Below, in pieces: positions 1-8,652 of a stretch of DNA of 35,486 bases. The notes beneath the pieces were generated by a model that worked only from the letters and a program-made list of their open reading frames with translations, did not search any database and had not been told where the DNA came from. Where the stretch lies: positions 1 to 35,486 of the forward strand of contig VTPD01000010.1 in the NCBI GenBank assembly GCA_008638015.1. Reading direction: 5' to 3'. Origin of the DNA: Pelagibacteraceae bacterium. GTDB lineage: Bacteria > Pseudomonadota > Alphaproteobacteria > Pelagibacterales > Pelagibacteraceae. Both the position numbers and the translations under genes were made by a program. Position 1 is the stretch's first letter. Each line of letters opens with the position of its first letter.

Positions 1-55
1 GAGCATCGGTTTTCTAAACCGAGGGTCGCACGTTCGAGTCGTGCAGGGCGCACCA
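1..55 (+). tRNA. tRNA-Arg(UCU), 5' part outside the window
   Basis: The 3' part of a tRNA. The anticodon stem pairs 6-10 with 18-22 around the loop 11-17, giving anticodon TCT at 13-15, which reads AGA. The T stem pairs GCACG with CGTGC around TTCGAGT. The 3' acceptor strand AGGGCGC (45-51) is followed by discriminator A and an encoded CCA at 53-55. Only the last bases of the D arm are inside the window. AGA is probably a heavily used Arg codon in so AT-rich a genome. Confidence 0.95.
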
Positions 56-61
56 AATTAA

Positions 62-340
62 ATGTTTTTTGTTTATCTGATAATCTCAACAAATGATCAG
101 CCTAATACATATGTAGGATATACTAACAATATTTTTAAAAGAATTATTTTACATAATGATGGCAAAGGTGCAAAATATACAAAGGGTAGATTTTGGAAAT
201 TAGCTTATTTTGAAAAATTTAATTCTAAAAAAGTTGCCATGAAGAGAGAATATGCATTGAAAAAAGATTATAAATTTAGAAAAACTCTTAAAAACCTATT
301 TAATCTGGCTTACTCAATTAAAACTAGAAATTTTAAGTAA
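62..340 (+). CDS. GIY-YIG domain protein (small putative endonuclease)
   Basis: A 92-residue protein that is essentially one GIY-YIG nuclease domain. The GIY strand reads VYL (4-6) and the YIG strand YVG (17-19). These are followed by R27, H31 and a later E63 in REYALK, matching the usual catalytic Tyr/Tyr/Arg/His/Glu layout. It belongs to the small stand-alone group (YhbQ/UPF0213-like), whose cellular role is mostly unknown, with DNA repair or processing assumed. The ATG lies only 6 bases past the CCA of tRNA-Arg, so there is no room for its own promoter or Shine-Dalgarno. It is probably transcribed with the tRNA and freed by tRNA 3' processing. Family is confident, function is not. Confidence 0.85.
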   Translation: MFFVYLIISTNDQPNTYVGYTNNIFKRIILHNDGKGAKYTKGRFWKLAYFEKFNSKKVAMKREYALKKDYKFRKTLKNLFNLAYSIKTRNFK

Positions 341-411
341 ATTTGAGCTTAAATTAATACGTAAAATTAGCTATACTTTGTCATAAATCAATAATTAATA
401 AGGGGATAATA

Positions 412-1443
412 ATGAAAATTATTAAATTAATGATTTCAATGTTTGCAGTTTTTTTAATTACTGCATGCGGAAATCAAACTACAAAAAAAACAAGCACTCT
501 TGATACTACCAAAAAACAAGGTTTTGTTAAATGTGGAGTATCACAAGGTCTTCCAGGATTTTCAAATGCTGATGCAGGAGGAAATTGGACTGGTATCGAC
601 GTTGATGTGTGCAGAGCTGTAGCTGCTGCTGTTTTAGGCGATGCTACTAAAGTTAAATACACACCTTTAAGTGCCAAAGAGAGGTTTACAGCACTTCAAG
701 CAGGTGACATTGATGTGTTATCTAGAAACACAACTTGGACTTTAGAAAGAGATGCTGCAATTGGATTGGAATTCGTTGGAGTTAATTTTTATGATGGCCA
801 AGGATTTATGGTTCGATCATCTTCTGGAATTAAATCTGTTAAAGATTTTAAAAATGGAACTAAAGTTTGCACAAACACTGGTACCACTACTGAGTTAAAT
901 ATGGCAGACTTTTTTAAAGCAGCAGGTGTTACTTATGAACCTGTAGTTTTTGAAAAAGCTGATGAAGTTGTTCAGGCTTATGATGCTGGTCGTTGTGACA
1001 CATACACAACTGACAAATCAGGATTGGCAGCTCAAAGAACTAAAATGTCAAAACCTGATGATCACATTGTTCTTCCTGAAACAATTTCAAAAGAACCATT
1101 AGGACCTGTTGTAAGAGAAGGTGATGGTGATTGGGCGGACGTTGTAAGATGGTCATTAAACGTTTGGATAGAAGCTGAAGAATACGGCGTAAATTCAAGC
1201 AATATTGACTCTATGATGGATAGTAAAAATCCTGCAATTCAAAGAATAGTTGGTGCCGAAGGTACAAAAAATGGTGCTGCTTTAAATTTGGATCAAAAAT
1301 GGAGTTATAACATTATCAAACAAGTAGGTAATTATGCTGAAAGCTATAAAAGAAATTTAGCTGATACTGGAATAATGCCTGACAGAGGTCCTAATGCATT
1401 ATGGACAAAAGGTGGAATACTTTACGTTCCTCCAGTAAGATAA
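412..1443 (+). CDS. aapJ: General L-amino acid ABC transporter, substrate-binding protein (AapJ-like)
   Basis: A 343-residue extracytoplasmic solute-binding protein of the polar amino acid family, close in length to rhizobial AapJ. The N-terminus is a lipoprotein-like signal with lipobox ITAC and Cys19, so the mature protein may be lipid-anchored rather than free in the periplasm. The mature part has family stretches such as the run around GNWTGIDVDVCRAVAAAV and the later TTRELN-like segment (TGTTTELNMADF). It would capture L-amino acids and deliver them to the permeases encoded next. The start is supported by a good ribosome site (AGGGGAT, 401-407) just upstream. A strong terminator follows the gene. 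An identity as a glutamate/aspartate-type binding protein (BztA) cannot be excluded. Confidence 0.9.
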   Translation: MKIIKLMISMFAVFLITACGNQTTKKTSTLDTTKKQGFVKCGVSQGLPGFSNADAGGNWTGIDVDVCRAVAAAVLGDATKVKYTPLSAKERFTALQAGDIDVLSRNTTWTLERDAAIGLEFVGVNFYDGQGFMVRSSSGIKSVKDFKNGTKVCTNTGTTTELNMADFFKAAGVTYEPVVFEKADEVVQAYDAGRCDTYTTDKSGLAAQRTKMSKPDDHIVLPETISKEPLGPVVREGDGDWADVVRWSLNVWIEAEEYGVNSSNIDSMMDSKNPAIQRIVGAEGTKNGAALNLDQKWSYNIIKQVGNYAESYKRNLADTGIMPDRGPNALWTKGGILYVPPVR

Positions 1444-1457
1444 TATATAATTATCTT

Positions 1458-1489
1458 AAAAAAAGGGGGCAATTAAAGCCCCCTTTTTT
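1458..1489 (+). terminator. Intrinsic terminator between aapJ and aapQ
   Basis: GGGGGC (1465-1470) pairs perfectly with GCCCCC (1478-1483) around the 7-base loop AATTAAA. It is flanked by an A run on the left and six T on the right, which extends the stem to about 12 bp and supplies the U tract. It is the only strong GC-rich hairpin I see in this AT-rich window. It lies inside the operon, 14 bases after the aapJ stop and 11 bases before the aapQ start. It should therefore lower permease and ATPase transcription relative to the binding protein. Confidence 0.9.
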
Positions 1490-1500
1490 AATATTTAAAA

Positions 1501-2697
1501 ATGAAAATTCTTAGCAAGACTTTAAATAAAATTAATATTTTTTTGGAAAATAATCCAAAAATTACTATCTATTTTCCTCAGTTTTTAATTATTTTGGTTT
1601 TAACAATTATCATTTCTTATTTTTCTCTAAATGCCAGTACAAATATGGCAGCAAGAGGTATAGAGACAGGTTTTGCTTTTTTGAAAAATAAAGCATCTTT
1701 TGATATTCAATTTAGTTTAATAGAATTTGACAGTAACGATAGTTATGCGAGGGCATATCTCGTTGGTCTTTTAAATACTTTGTTAGTCTCAGGTATTGGT
1801 ATTTTTTTTGCCACTGTTATAGGTTTTTTTGTAGGTATTATAAGGCTTTCTACCAACATTTTAGCATCTAAAGTAGCAGAAGCTTATATAGAAATATTTA
1901 GAAATATACCTTTATTATTACAAATTTTTTTTTGGTACTTTGCAGTATTACGTTTGTTACCAAGTTCAGAAAATTCTTTAATTTTATTTGATTTTGTTTT
2001 CGCAAATATCAAAGGTATTTACGTTCCAAGATTTGTTTGGACTAATTTTAATTTTTTAACATATGGTTTAGTTGTTTCTATTTTAGCAATATATATCTTT
2101 AGGTTTTATTCAAAAAAAAAACAAGATTTGACTGGAGTTCAAGTTCCGACTTTCACAACTTCGCTAATAATTTTTGTTGTAATTAATTTATTATTTATAA
2201 TAATTGGAAATGTAGGGTTGAGCTTAACTTATCCTGTTTTAGAAACTAACAGAGGTATTCATAATTATTCAGGCGGAGTTTCAGTTATTCCAGAATTAAT
2301 AGCTCTTGCTTTTTCTTTATCGTTGTATACTTCAACTTTTATAGCAGAATGTGTTAGAGCTGGTATACTTGGTATAGACAAAGGACAAAAAGAAGCCGCA
2401 GCATCCATAGGTCTTTCTAAATCTCAAATTTTAAAACTTATTGTTATACCGCAAGCTCTAAGAATAATAATACCTCCAGTGACCAATCAATATCTTAACT
2501 TAACAAAAAATTCATCTTTAGCAGCCGCAATTGCTTACCCAGATATTGTTTTAGTTTTTGCTGGTACTGCGTTGATGCAAACTGGCAAAGCAATAGAAAT
2601 TGTCTCGATTACGATGCTTACATACTTAACTTTAAGTATATCAATTTCACTGTTTATGAATTGGTATAATAAAAAAAACTCACTTACGGAAAGATAG
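1501..2697 (+). CDS. aapQ: General L-amino acid ABC transporter, permease (AapQ-like)
   Basis: A 398-residue inner-membrane permease of the His/Glu/Gln/Arg type with many hydrophobic segments, the first near residues 25-45. The cytoplasmic EAA loop is recognisable (GQKEAAASIGLSKSQ) near residue 300, where the ATPase docks. Length and the long loop between the first and second membrane segments match AapQ/BztB rather than a minimal HisQ. Just before the ATG there is only A/T sequence and the terminator, with no Shine-Dalgarno. Expression probably depends on read-through from aapJ. Confidence 0.9.
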   Translation: MKILSKTLNKINIFLENNPKITIYFPQFLIILVLTIIISYFSLNASTNMAARGIETGFAFLKNKASFDIQFSLIEFDSNDSYARAYLVGLLNTLLVSGIGIFFATVIGFFVGIIRLSTNILASKVAEAYIEIFRNIPLLLQIFFWYFAVLRLLPSSENSLILFDFVFANIKGIYVPRFVWTNFNFLTYGLVVSILAIYIFRFYSKKKQDLTGVQVPTFTTSLIIFVVINLLFIIIGNVGLSLTYPVLETNRGIHNYSGGVSVIPELIALAFSLSLYTSTFIAECVRAGILGIDKGQKEAAASIGLSKSQILKLIVIPQALRIIIPPVTNQYLNLTKNSSLAAAIAYPDIVLVFAGTALMQTGKAIEIVSITMLTYLTLSISISLFMNWYNKKNSLTER

Positions 2698-2700
2698 TTT

Positions 2701-3744
2701 ATGAATCTTGTTAATTGGACTAGAAAAAATTTATTTTCAAATTGGCATGATACCTTATTAACATTTATAATTTTATTTTTATTTTATATTTCAATTCCTC
2801 CTCTTTTAAGTTGGATGTTTTTTGATGCTACTTTTTTTGGAACAAGTAAAAAAGATTGCTCTGGTACTGGAGCTTGTTGGGTTTTTATTCAAGTTTGGTT
2901 AAAGAGATTTACTTATGGAATGTACCCAAATGACCAAATATGGAGAATTGATTTAGCTTTTATTATATTCTTTTTTGTTATCGGGGCTTATTTTTTTGTT
3001 AACACAAAAATAAAAAAAATATTATTTATATTTCTTACAATTATCTTTCCATTTTTAGCTATTTTTCTTTTTCATGGCGGATTATTTGGTTTGGAGGAAG
3101 TAGAAACAAGAGTTTGGGGAGGTTTGTTTTTAACATTATTTATTTCTGTTTTTTCAATAATTTTTTGCTTTCCAATTGGAGTTTTGCTTGCAATGGGAAG
3201 AAGATCGAAATTACCTGTAATTAGATACTTTTCTATTGGTTTCATAGAACTTTGGAGAGGTGTTCCTTTAATTACTGTTTTGTTTATGGCGGCGGTTATG
3301 TTTCCCGTTTTTTTGCCTAGCGGTACTAATTTAGATAAATTAGTAAGAGTTATAATTGCTATCACACTGTTCGAGTCTGCTTACATTGCTGAAGTTATCA
3401 GGGGAGGATTACAAGCAATTCCAAAAGGACAGTACGATGCCGCAAACTCGCTAGGAATGGGTTATTGGAAAAGCCATATATTAATTATTTTACCCCAAGC
3501 TTTAAAAATTGTAATTCCAGGCGTTGCAAACACTTTTATTGCACTATTTAAAGATACTCCTTTAATTTTAGTAGTCGGCTTAATGGAATTGCTAGGAATG
3601 GTTAATATGGCAAAAACTAATCCAGCATGGTTAGGTCTTGCTACCGAAGGATATGTGTTTGCCGCAATAGTTTATTTTATTTTTTGTTTCGCAATGAGTC
3701 GATATAGTTTAAGATTAGAAAAACAATTAAAAACTTCAAATTAA
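2701..3744 (+). CDS. aapM: General L-amino acid ABC transporter, permease (AapM-like)
   Basis: A 347-residue second permease subunit, 3 bases after aapQ. It has multiple membrane segments, a conserved [11 protein letters not shown] entry to the permease domain near residue 140, and an EAA loop ([15 protein letters not shown]) near residue 243. The N-terminal region carries the extra helix and the loop with a Cys-rich [14 protein letters not shown] segment common in AapM/BztC proteins. It would pair with AapQ to form the membrane channel. Family and order within the operon make the assignment secure. Confidence 0.9.
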   Translation: MNLVNWTRKNLFSNWHDTLLTFIILFLFYISIPPLLSWMFFDATFFGTSKKDCSGTGACWVFIQVWLKRFTYGMYPNDQIWRIDLAFIIFFFVIGAYFFVNTKIKKILFIFLTIIFPFLAIFLFHGGLFGLEEVETRVWGGLFLTLFISVFSIIFCFPIGVLLAMGRRSKLPVIRYFSIGFIELWRGVPLITVLFMAAVMFPVFLPSGTNLDKLVRVIIAITLFESAYIAEVIRGGLQAIPKGQYDAANSLGMGYWKSHILIILPQALKIVIPGVANTFIALFKDTPLILVVGLMELLGMVNMAKTNPAWLGLATEGYVFAAIVYFIFCFAMSRYSLRLEKQLKTSN

Positions 3745-3745
3745 T

Positions 3746-4480
3746 ATGCAAAGTATAATAGAACTTAAAAATGTTAATAAATGGTTTGGAGAATTTCAAG
3801 TTCTAAAAGATATTAATTTACAAGTATCCCAAAAAGAAAAAATTGTTATATGTGGTCCTTCTGGTTCAGGTAAATCTACTTTAATTAGATGTATTAATAG
3901 ATTGGAAGAACACCAAAAAGGCGACATTATTGTTGATGGCATTACTTTAGATGCAAATACTAAAAATATTGAAAAGATCAGGAGTGAAGTTGGCATGGTA
4001 TTTCAGCAATTTAATCTTTTCCCTCATCTTACTATTTTAGATAATTGTACTTTAGCTCCAATATGGGTCAAAAAAAAAACTAAAAAAGAAGCTGAAGAGA
4101 TTGCTACAAAATATCTAGAGAAAGTTCAGATTATTGATCAAGCTAAAAAATTTCCTGGTCAACTATCTGGAGGTCAACAACAGAGGGCTGCAATTGCTAG
4201 AGCTCTTTGTATGGAACCAAATATTATGCTGTTTGATGAACCTACCTCTGCATTAGATCCTGAAATGATTAAAGAAGTTCTTGATGTTATGGTTGATCTA
4301 GCAAATGGTGGTATGACCATGTGTGTAGTTACTCATGAAATGGGTTTTGCTAAAGAAGTTGCAGACAGAGTTATATTTATGGACGAGGGGAAAATTGTTG
4401 AAGAAAAACCTACTCAACAATTTTTTAATAATCCTGAAAACGAAAGAACAAAGTTGTTTTTGAGTCAAATATTAAACTAG
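3746..4480 (+). CDS. aapP: General L-amino acid ABC transporter, ATPase (AapP-like)
   Basis: A 244-residue ABC ATPase powering the transporter above. Walker A is GPSGSGKST (37-45), the Q-loop lies in FQQFN (86-90), the signature is LSGGQQQR (140-147), Walker B is IMLFDEP (160-166) and the switch His is H197 in VVTHE. It starts 1 base after aapM, so the two are probably translationally coupled. Its 3' end overlaps the convergent cysteine synthase gene by 9 bases, and no terminator is visible between them. Confidence 0.95.
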   Translation: MQSIIELKNVNKWFGEFQVLKDINLQVSQKEKIVICGPSGSGKSTLIRCINRLEEHQKGDIIVDGITLDANTKNIEKIRSEVGMVFQQFNLFPHLTILDNCTLAPIWVKKKTKKEAEEIATKYLEKVQIIDQAKKFPGQLSGGQQQRAAIARALCMEPNIMLFDEPTSALDPEMIKEVLDVMVDLANGGMTMCVVTHEMGFAKEVADRVIFMDEGKIVEEKPTQQFFNNPENERTKLFLSQILN

Positions 4481-5467
4481 CCAATCAGGATAGGGTAAAT
4501 TTTTTGATTTTAAGAAATCAACATTAAATATTTTACTAGCTGATCTTGAACCTACATCACATAAAATAGTTACTATTGTTTTACCAGGTCCCATTTCCTT
4601 TGCCATTTCTATCGCACCTGCAACGTTAATGCCGGATGAAGTACCTAAGCACAACCCTTCATTTTTAAGCAAACCAAATATGGTATTTAGCGCATTTGTA
4701 TCGTCAATGCGGTATGCAAAATCAACCTTGGTATTTTCAAAATTTTTAGTAATTCTTGAAGTTCCAATTCCTTCAGTAATAGAGGAACCTTCTGCTGCTA
4801 AAGCGTTAGTTTTGATATAGCTATACAAAGAGGAGCCATATGGATCGCTAAGACCTATTTTTATATTGCTATTTTTTCTTTTTAAACCCTCAGAAACTCC
4901 AGCAAGAGTACCACCACTACCAACAGAACAAATAAATCCATCTACTTTACCTGAGGTTTGCTCCCAAATTTCCTCAGCGGTTGTTTCTATATGGGCTTGT
5001 TTGTTTATTGTATTATCAAATTGGTTAGCCCAATAAGTTAATTTACCCGATTCTTTTCTTATCTGCTCAGCAACATTAGCAGAATACTTTACATAATTTT
5101 TAGGGTCAGAGTAGGGAACCGCTTCAACTTCAATTAATTTTGCACCAAGTTGTTTTATAGCATCTTTTTTTTCAGGCGCTTGTGTTTTGGGAATTACAAT
5201 GACAGTTTTAATTCCATAAAAATTTGCCACTAAAGTAATACCAATACCAGTGTTTCCAGCCGTACCTTCAACAATAATTCCACCTTCATCTAGCTCTTTT
5301 TTTCTCATGGCATCTTGGATGATATAGAGAGCGGCGCGATCTTTAACTGATTGTCCAGGATTTAAAAATTCCGCTTTACCAAAAATATTACATTTTGTTA
5401 GCTCGGAAGCTTCTTTTAGATAAACAAGAGGAGTATTGCCAATCAGGTCGATGAGATTTTTTTTCAT
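4472..5467 (-). CDS. cysK: Cysteine synthase (O-acetylserine sulfhydrylase), PLP-dependent
   Basis: A 331-residue fold-type II PLP enzyme that would make L-cysteine from O-acetylserine and sulfide. Lys42 in SVKDR is the PLP Schiff-base lysine. TAGNTG (69-74) is the substrate/phosphate loop, and GSGGT (183-187) binds the PLP phosphate. The EGTAGNTG variant marks the cysteine synthase subgroup common in alphaproteobacteria and related to cystathionine beta-synthase, so a neighbouring specificity is possible. It lies 34 bases downstream of the fatty-acid methyltransferase gene on the same strand and may be partly co-transcribed. Confidence 0.85.
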   Translation of the reverse strand: MKKNLIDLIGNTPLVYLKEASELTKCNIFGKAEFLNPGQSVKDRAALYIIQDAMRKKELDEGGIIVEGTAGNTGIGITLVANFYGIKTVIVIPKTQAPEKKDAIKQLGAKLIEVEAVPYSDPKNYVKYSANVAEQIRKESGKLTYWANQFDNTINKQAHIETTAEEIWEQTSGKVDGFICSVGSGGTLAGVSEGLKRKNSNIKIGLSDPYGSSLYSYIKTNALAAEGSSITEGIGTSRITKNFENTKVDFAYRIDDTNALNTIFGLLKNEGLCLGTSSGINVAGAIEMAKEMGPGKTIVTILCDVGSRSASKIFNVDFLKSKNLPYPDWLV

Positions 5468-5501
5468 AAATTGATATTAAATACCTACTATAAATTTAAT
5501 A

Positions 5502-6677
5502 TTAAGCAACTTTCTTTAAATAAAATTGACTTACATCAGTGTGCTTTAACGAAAACCCTGTTTCACAATAGTCAAAATAGTAATTCCATATATTTTTAAA
5601 CTTTTTATCAAATTTAGTATTTTCAATTTGATCCCAATTATTGTTAAAATTTTTTTTCCACTCCATTAATGTTTTTGAATAATCTAGTCCAAAATCTTCT
5701 TGTTGATATAATTTTAAATTATGTTTTTTAAATAGATTTTCTAAAATAGATTTTGTAGGAAGAACGCCTCCTGGAAAAATATATTTTTGAATAAAGTCAA
5801 CATTGTTAATATAATTAGAGAATGAATTTTCATTAATTGTTATGATTTGCAAACATACTTTTCCGTTATCTAGTAAAGAATCACTAATTTTTTTAAAATA
5901 AATATCCCAATATTTTTCACCAACTGCCTCAAACATTTCAATTGAAATAATTTTATTAAAAGTTTTTTTAATATCTCTGTAGTCTAAAAAATGAAAATTA
6001 AAATTTTTTGAGTTATTTTGAAATTTATTATTAATAAACTCTAATTGTTTATTGCTAATTGTATATCCATCGTAATTAATATTTGGAAATTTTTTATTTA
6101 TTTCACCAGCAAATCCACCCCAGCCAGTACCTATTTCACAAATAGCATCAGAATCAGTAATTTCTAAATTATTGATGATGTTTTGATATTTATTTATTTG
6201 AGCATTATTTAATGAAATAATATCATTTTTGTACAATGCGGAAGAGTAAGTCATGGTTTCATCAAGCCACTTTGAATAAAAATCATTTCCTAAATCGTAA
6301 TGAAAAGTAATGTTCTTCTTAGCTTGGGAAATAGAATTTTTTTTTAAAAAAAATTTAATTTTTTCTAATATGTTATTAAAAAAACTTTGTTTAATTGTGT
6401 AAGTATTTAACTTTTGGTTTTGTAAAAGAACTTTTAGTAAATTGCCAAGATTATTAGTTTTCCATTTATTATTTATATATCCTTCCGCAAAGCCTAACTC
6501 ACCTTTAAATAATATATCTTTATATAATGAGGTGTCATTTATTATTATGTCTGAATTTAAACCTTTAATTTTTCCCTCAAATATTTTTTCAATTTGATTA
6601 TTAAAATTAACTTTTATTGAGCCCCAAGTGATATTTTTTAATTTATTTTCAATAAATTTAATAAATACTTTATCCAT
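5502..6677 (-). CDS. Cyclopropane-fatty-acyl-phospholipid synthase family methyltransferase
   Basis: A 391-residue SAM-dependent lipid methyltransferase acting on unsaturated acyl chains of membrane phospholipids. The N-terminal domain carries LGFAEGYINNKW (61-72). The catalytic domain opens with HYDLGNDFYSKWLD (126-139) and TMTYSSALY (141-149), followed by the SAM loop EIGTGWGGFA (181-190) and EMFEAVGEKYW (247-257). Position 146 is Ser where E. coli Cfa has Cys139 (YSCAYW). Alphaproteobacterial relatives include enzymes that methylate acyl chains on the way to furan fatty acids, so cyclopropane formation is not certain. Its start overlaps the DUF1365 gene by 8 bases, making it last of the four-gene photolyase operon. 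Confidence 0.85.
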   Translation of the reverse strand: MDKVFIKFIENKLKNITWGSIKVNFNNQIEKIFEGKIKGLNSDIIINDTSLYKDILFKGELGFAEGYINNKWKTNNLGNLLKVLLQNQKLNTYTIKQSFFNNILEKIKFFLKKNSISQAKKNITFHYDLGNDFYSKWLDETMTYSSALYKNDIISLNNAQINKYQNIINNLEITDSDAICEIGTGWGGFAGEINKKFPNINYDGYTISNKQLEFINNKFQNNSKNFNFHFLDYRDIKKTFNKIISIEMFEAVGEKYWDIYFKKISDSLLDNGKVCLQIITINENSFSNYINNVDFIQKYIFPGGVLPTKSILENLFKKHNLKLYQQEDFGLDYSKTLMEWKKNFNNNWDQIENTKFDKKFKNIWNYYFDYCETGFSLKHTDVSQFYLKKVA

Positions 6678-7422
6678 GATAGCTAAAACTATCTATTTTT
6701 TTATCAGGTTTAAAGAAGAATTTTTTACTTTTAAGAAAAATCTTTATTGCTTGATAGTGAATTAAAAACATTATTTTTTGAGAAAAAAATAAATTCAGCA
6801 ACGATTCTTTTAAAACATTTGTATTAGAAAAATTAATCTCATTAGTTTTTAATCCAGTTAAAAGATCCATTGTTTTATTTTTTACATTGATTTGCAAGGA
6901 TATGTTTGGAAAATTATTTTTTAAAAGAAATTTATAAATCATGTTACCTGTTAAAAAAGGTGAAACATAAAATTTTTTGTATGCATAATGACTCTTTAAA
7001 TTTTTTTTATTTATTTTAAATATGTAACAATGCTGCTCATGATGAGTATTTTTAACCTCATAAACTATAAACTTAATTTGATTATTTGTATCAAAACAGA
7101 AATAAACAGAAATTGGATTAAATACGTAGTTTAAAAATCTTGGTATACAAAATAAATAAACATTTAATTTATTCTTAAAATTATATTTTTTTTTAATTAA
7201 CTTAATTATCCATTGATATAAATTATAATTTTTCTTTCGCGGCCCATGATCTTCTGAATAAAAACTTAATAAATTAAATTTATTTATTGAAAAAAAAAAA
7301 TTATCATTTTTCATATTTTCTAAATTCAACAATAATGATGGATACTTATATGTAAAAAAATTAAAAAAGGGTTTAGTTCTTTTGTGAAAAATTTTAGTTT
7401 TTAGTAAAAAAATATTTTTCAT
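6670..7422 (-). CDS. DUF1365 domain protein
   Basis: A 250-residue protein of the DUF1365 family. The diagnostic stretch is PRFLNYVFNPISVYFCFD, followed by EVKNTHHEQHCY. The family has no settled biochemical role, but it travels with an FAD oxidoreductase and a CFA-type methyltransferase in many proteobacteria, as here. That makes a part in acyl-chain modification the best inference. It starts directly after the stop of the FAD gene and overlaps the methyltransferase start by 8 bases. The composition is extremely Lys/Asn/Phe-rich, like its neighbours. Confidence 0.85.
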   Translation of the reverse strand: MKNIFLLKTKIFHKRTKPFFNFFTYKYPSLLLNLENMKNDNFFFSINKFNLLSFYSEDHGPRKKNYNLYQWIIKLIKKKYNFKNKLNVYLFCIPRFLNYVFNPISVYFCFDTNNQIKFIVYEVKNTHHEQHCYIFKINKKNLKSHYAYKKFYVSPFLTGNMIYKFLLKNNFPNISLQINVKNKTMDLLTGLKTNEINFSNTNVLKESLLNLFFSQKIMFLIHYQAIKIFLKSKKFFFKPDKKIDSFSYHG

Positions 7423-8652
7423 TTATTTGATTTTATCTAAAATCCTTCTTGTTGATTTAATGCCATCTTCATGAAAACCATATCCTTGCCATGCACCTAC
7501 AAACCAAATGTTATTTATACCTTGAATTTCTTTTATTTTTTTTTCAACTATTTCAATTTTATTTTTAAATACTGGATGTTTATAATTAATTATTTTAATA
7601 ATTTTTTTTGGTTGTATTTTTTCTAAACAATTAATTGAAACAAATACATTTGTTTTAATTTTTAAATTTTGTAATAGGTTCATCCAATATGTAAGTGCAA
7701 AGTTTTTTTTGGTTCGTATGAAATTCCAACTTGACCAATTAATTTTATTATTTGGCATAATTTTTTCATCTGTATGCAAAATTGCTGTATTTTTGCGGTA
7801 TTTAACAAGATTTAATACTTTTTTTTGATCATTACTAATTTTTTTTAAAAAAAATAGAGCATCATCTGTATGTGTGGCAATGATTAAATGATCATATTTT
7901 ATTTTTTTATTAGCATGTGTAATTATTATTTTTTTAATTGCGTCTACACTTGTTACCTTTTGGTTAATAATTTTTTTTAAATTTATTAATTTAATAATTT
8001 TTTTAACATACTGGTTACTACCATTTTTAATAGTGTACCAAGTAGGTCTTTTTTTAAAGATATTTATAAGACCATGGTTTGCAAAAAATTTTAAAATAAA
8101 ATGCATTTTATAATTTTTGATTTCATCTATAGGATTAGACCATATGGATGCACACATGGGATAAAAATATAAATTTAAAAAATATTGTGAAAATTGATAC
8201 TTATTTACAAACTCTGAAACTTTTAAATCAACTGTTCGATCCTTTGAAATATATTTTTTTGTAATATAATTAAATCTTAGTATTTCTTTTATTATAATCC
8301 AATACCGCAAACTAAATATATTCTTTGTAAAAAAAATTGTTTTTAGATTTTTTCCTGACCATTCATAATTTTGATACTTATCCAATACTGAAAAACTCAT
8401 ATCGCTATTTTGAAATTTTATCTTTAACTTATGTAAAAATTGTAAAAAAAATTTATAATTTAAATTATTAAATACTATAAAACCACTATCTACATTGAAT
8501 ATTTCATTTTTAATTTTTAAATTGTGTGTGTGAGTATGACCACCCAAATATGAATTTTGTTCGATTAAAGTAATCTCAAATTTCTTATGTAGATAAAAAG
8601 CAGCAGACAGTCCTGATATACCAGAACCTATAATTACTAATTTTTTTTTCAC
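7423..8652 (-). CDS. FAD-dependent oxidoreductase (amine-oxidase-like, COG2907 type)
   Basis: A 409-residue flavoprotein. The N-terminal Rossmann dinucleotide motif is GSGISG (9-14), with E31 at the end of the second strand and the GGHT turn at 37-40. The C-terminal FAD-binding element reads NIWFVGAWQGYGFHEDGIKS. It belongs to the predicted NAD/FAD-binding amine-oxidase-like family found next to DUF1365 and CFA-like genes. In alphaproteobacteria a related flavoprotein has been linked to desaturation of acyl chains for furan fatty acids, but that role is inferred here. Its start overlaps the photolyase stop by 4 bases (ATGA), so the two are translationally coupled. Confidence 0.85.
   Translation of the reverse strand: MKKKLVIIGSGISGLSAAFYLHKKFEITLIEQNSYLGGHTHTHNLKIKNEIFNVDSGFIVFNNLNYKFFLQFLHKLKIKFQNSDMSFSVLDKYQNYEWSGKNLKTIFFTKNIFSLRYWIIIKEILRFNYITKKYISKDRTVDLKVSEFVNKYQFSQYFLNLYFYPMCASIWSNPIDEIKNYKMHFILKFFANHGLINIFKKRPTWYTIKNGSNQYVKKIIKLINLKKIINQKVTSVDAIKKIIITHANKKIKYDHLIIATHTDDALFFLKKISNDQKKVLNLVKYRKNTAILHTDEKIMPNNKINWSSWNFIRTKKNFALTYWMNLLQNLKIKTNVFVSINCLEKIQPKKIIKIINYKHPVFKNKIEIVEKKIKEIQGINNIWFVGAWQGYGFHEDGIKSTRRILDKIK

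Noticed and set aside
343-377. Promoter for aapJ (TTGAGC 343-348 or TTAAAT 349-354 with TATACT 372-377)
   Set aside because: TTGAGC is 23 bases from the -10 and TTAAAT is a poor -35, so I could not support a specific call in this AT-rich stretch.
7423-8652. Long A/T homopolymer runs as possible frameshifts in the photolyase operon
   Set aside because: All four reading frames stay open at normal family length, with end motifs in place, so the runs are composition, not damage.
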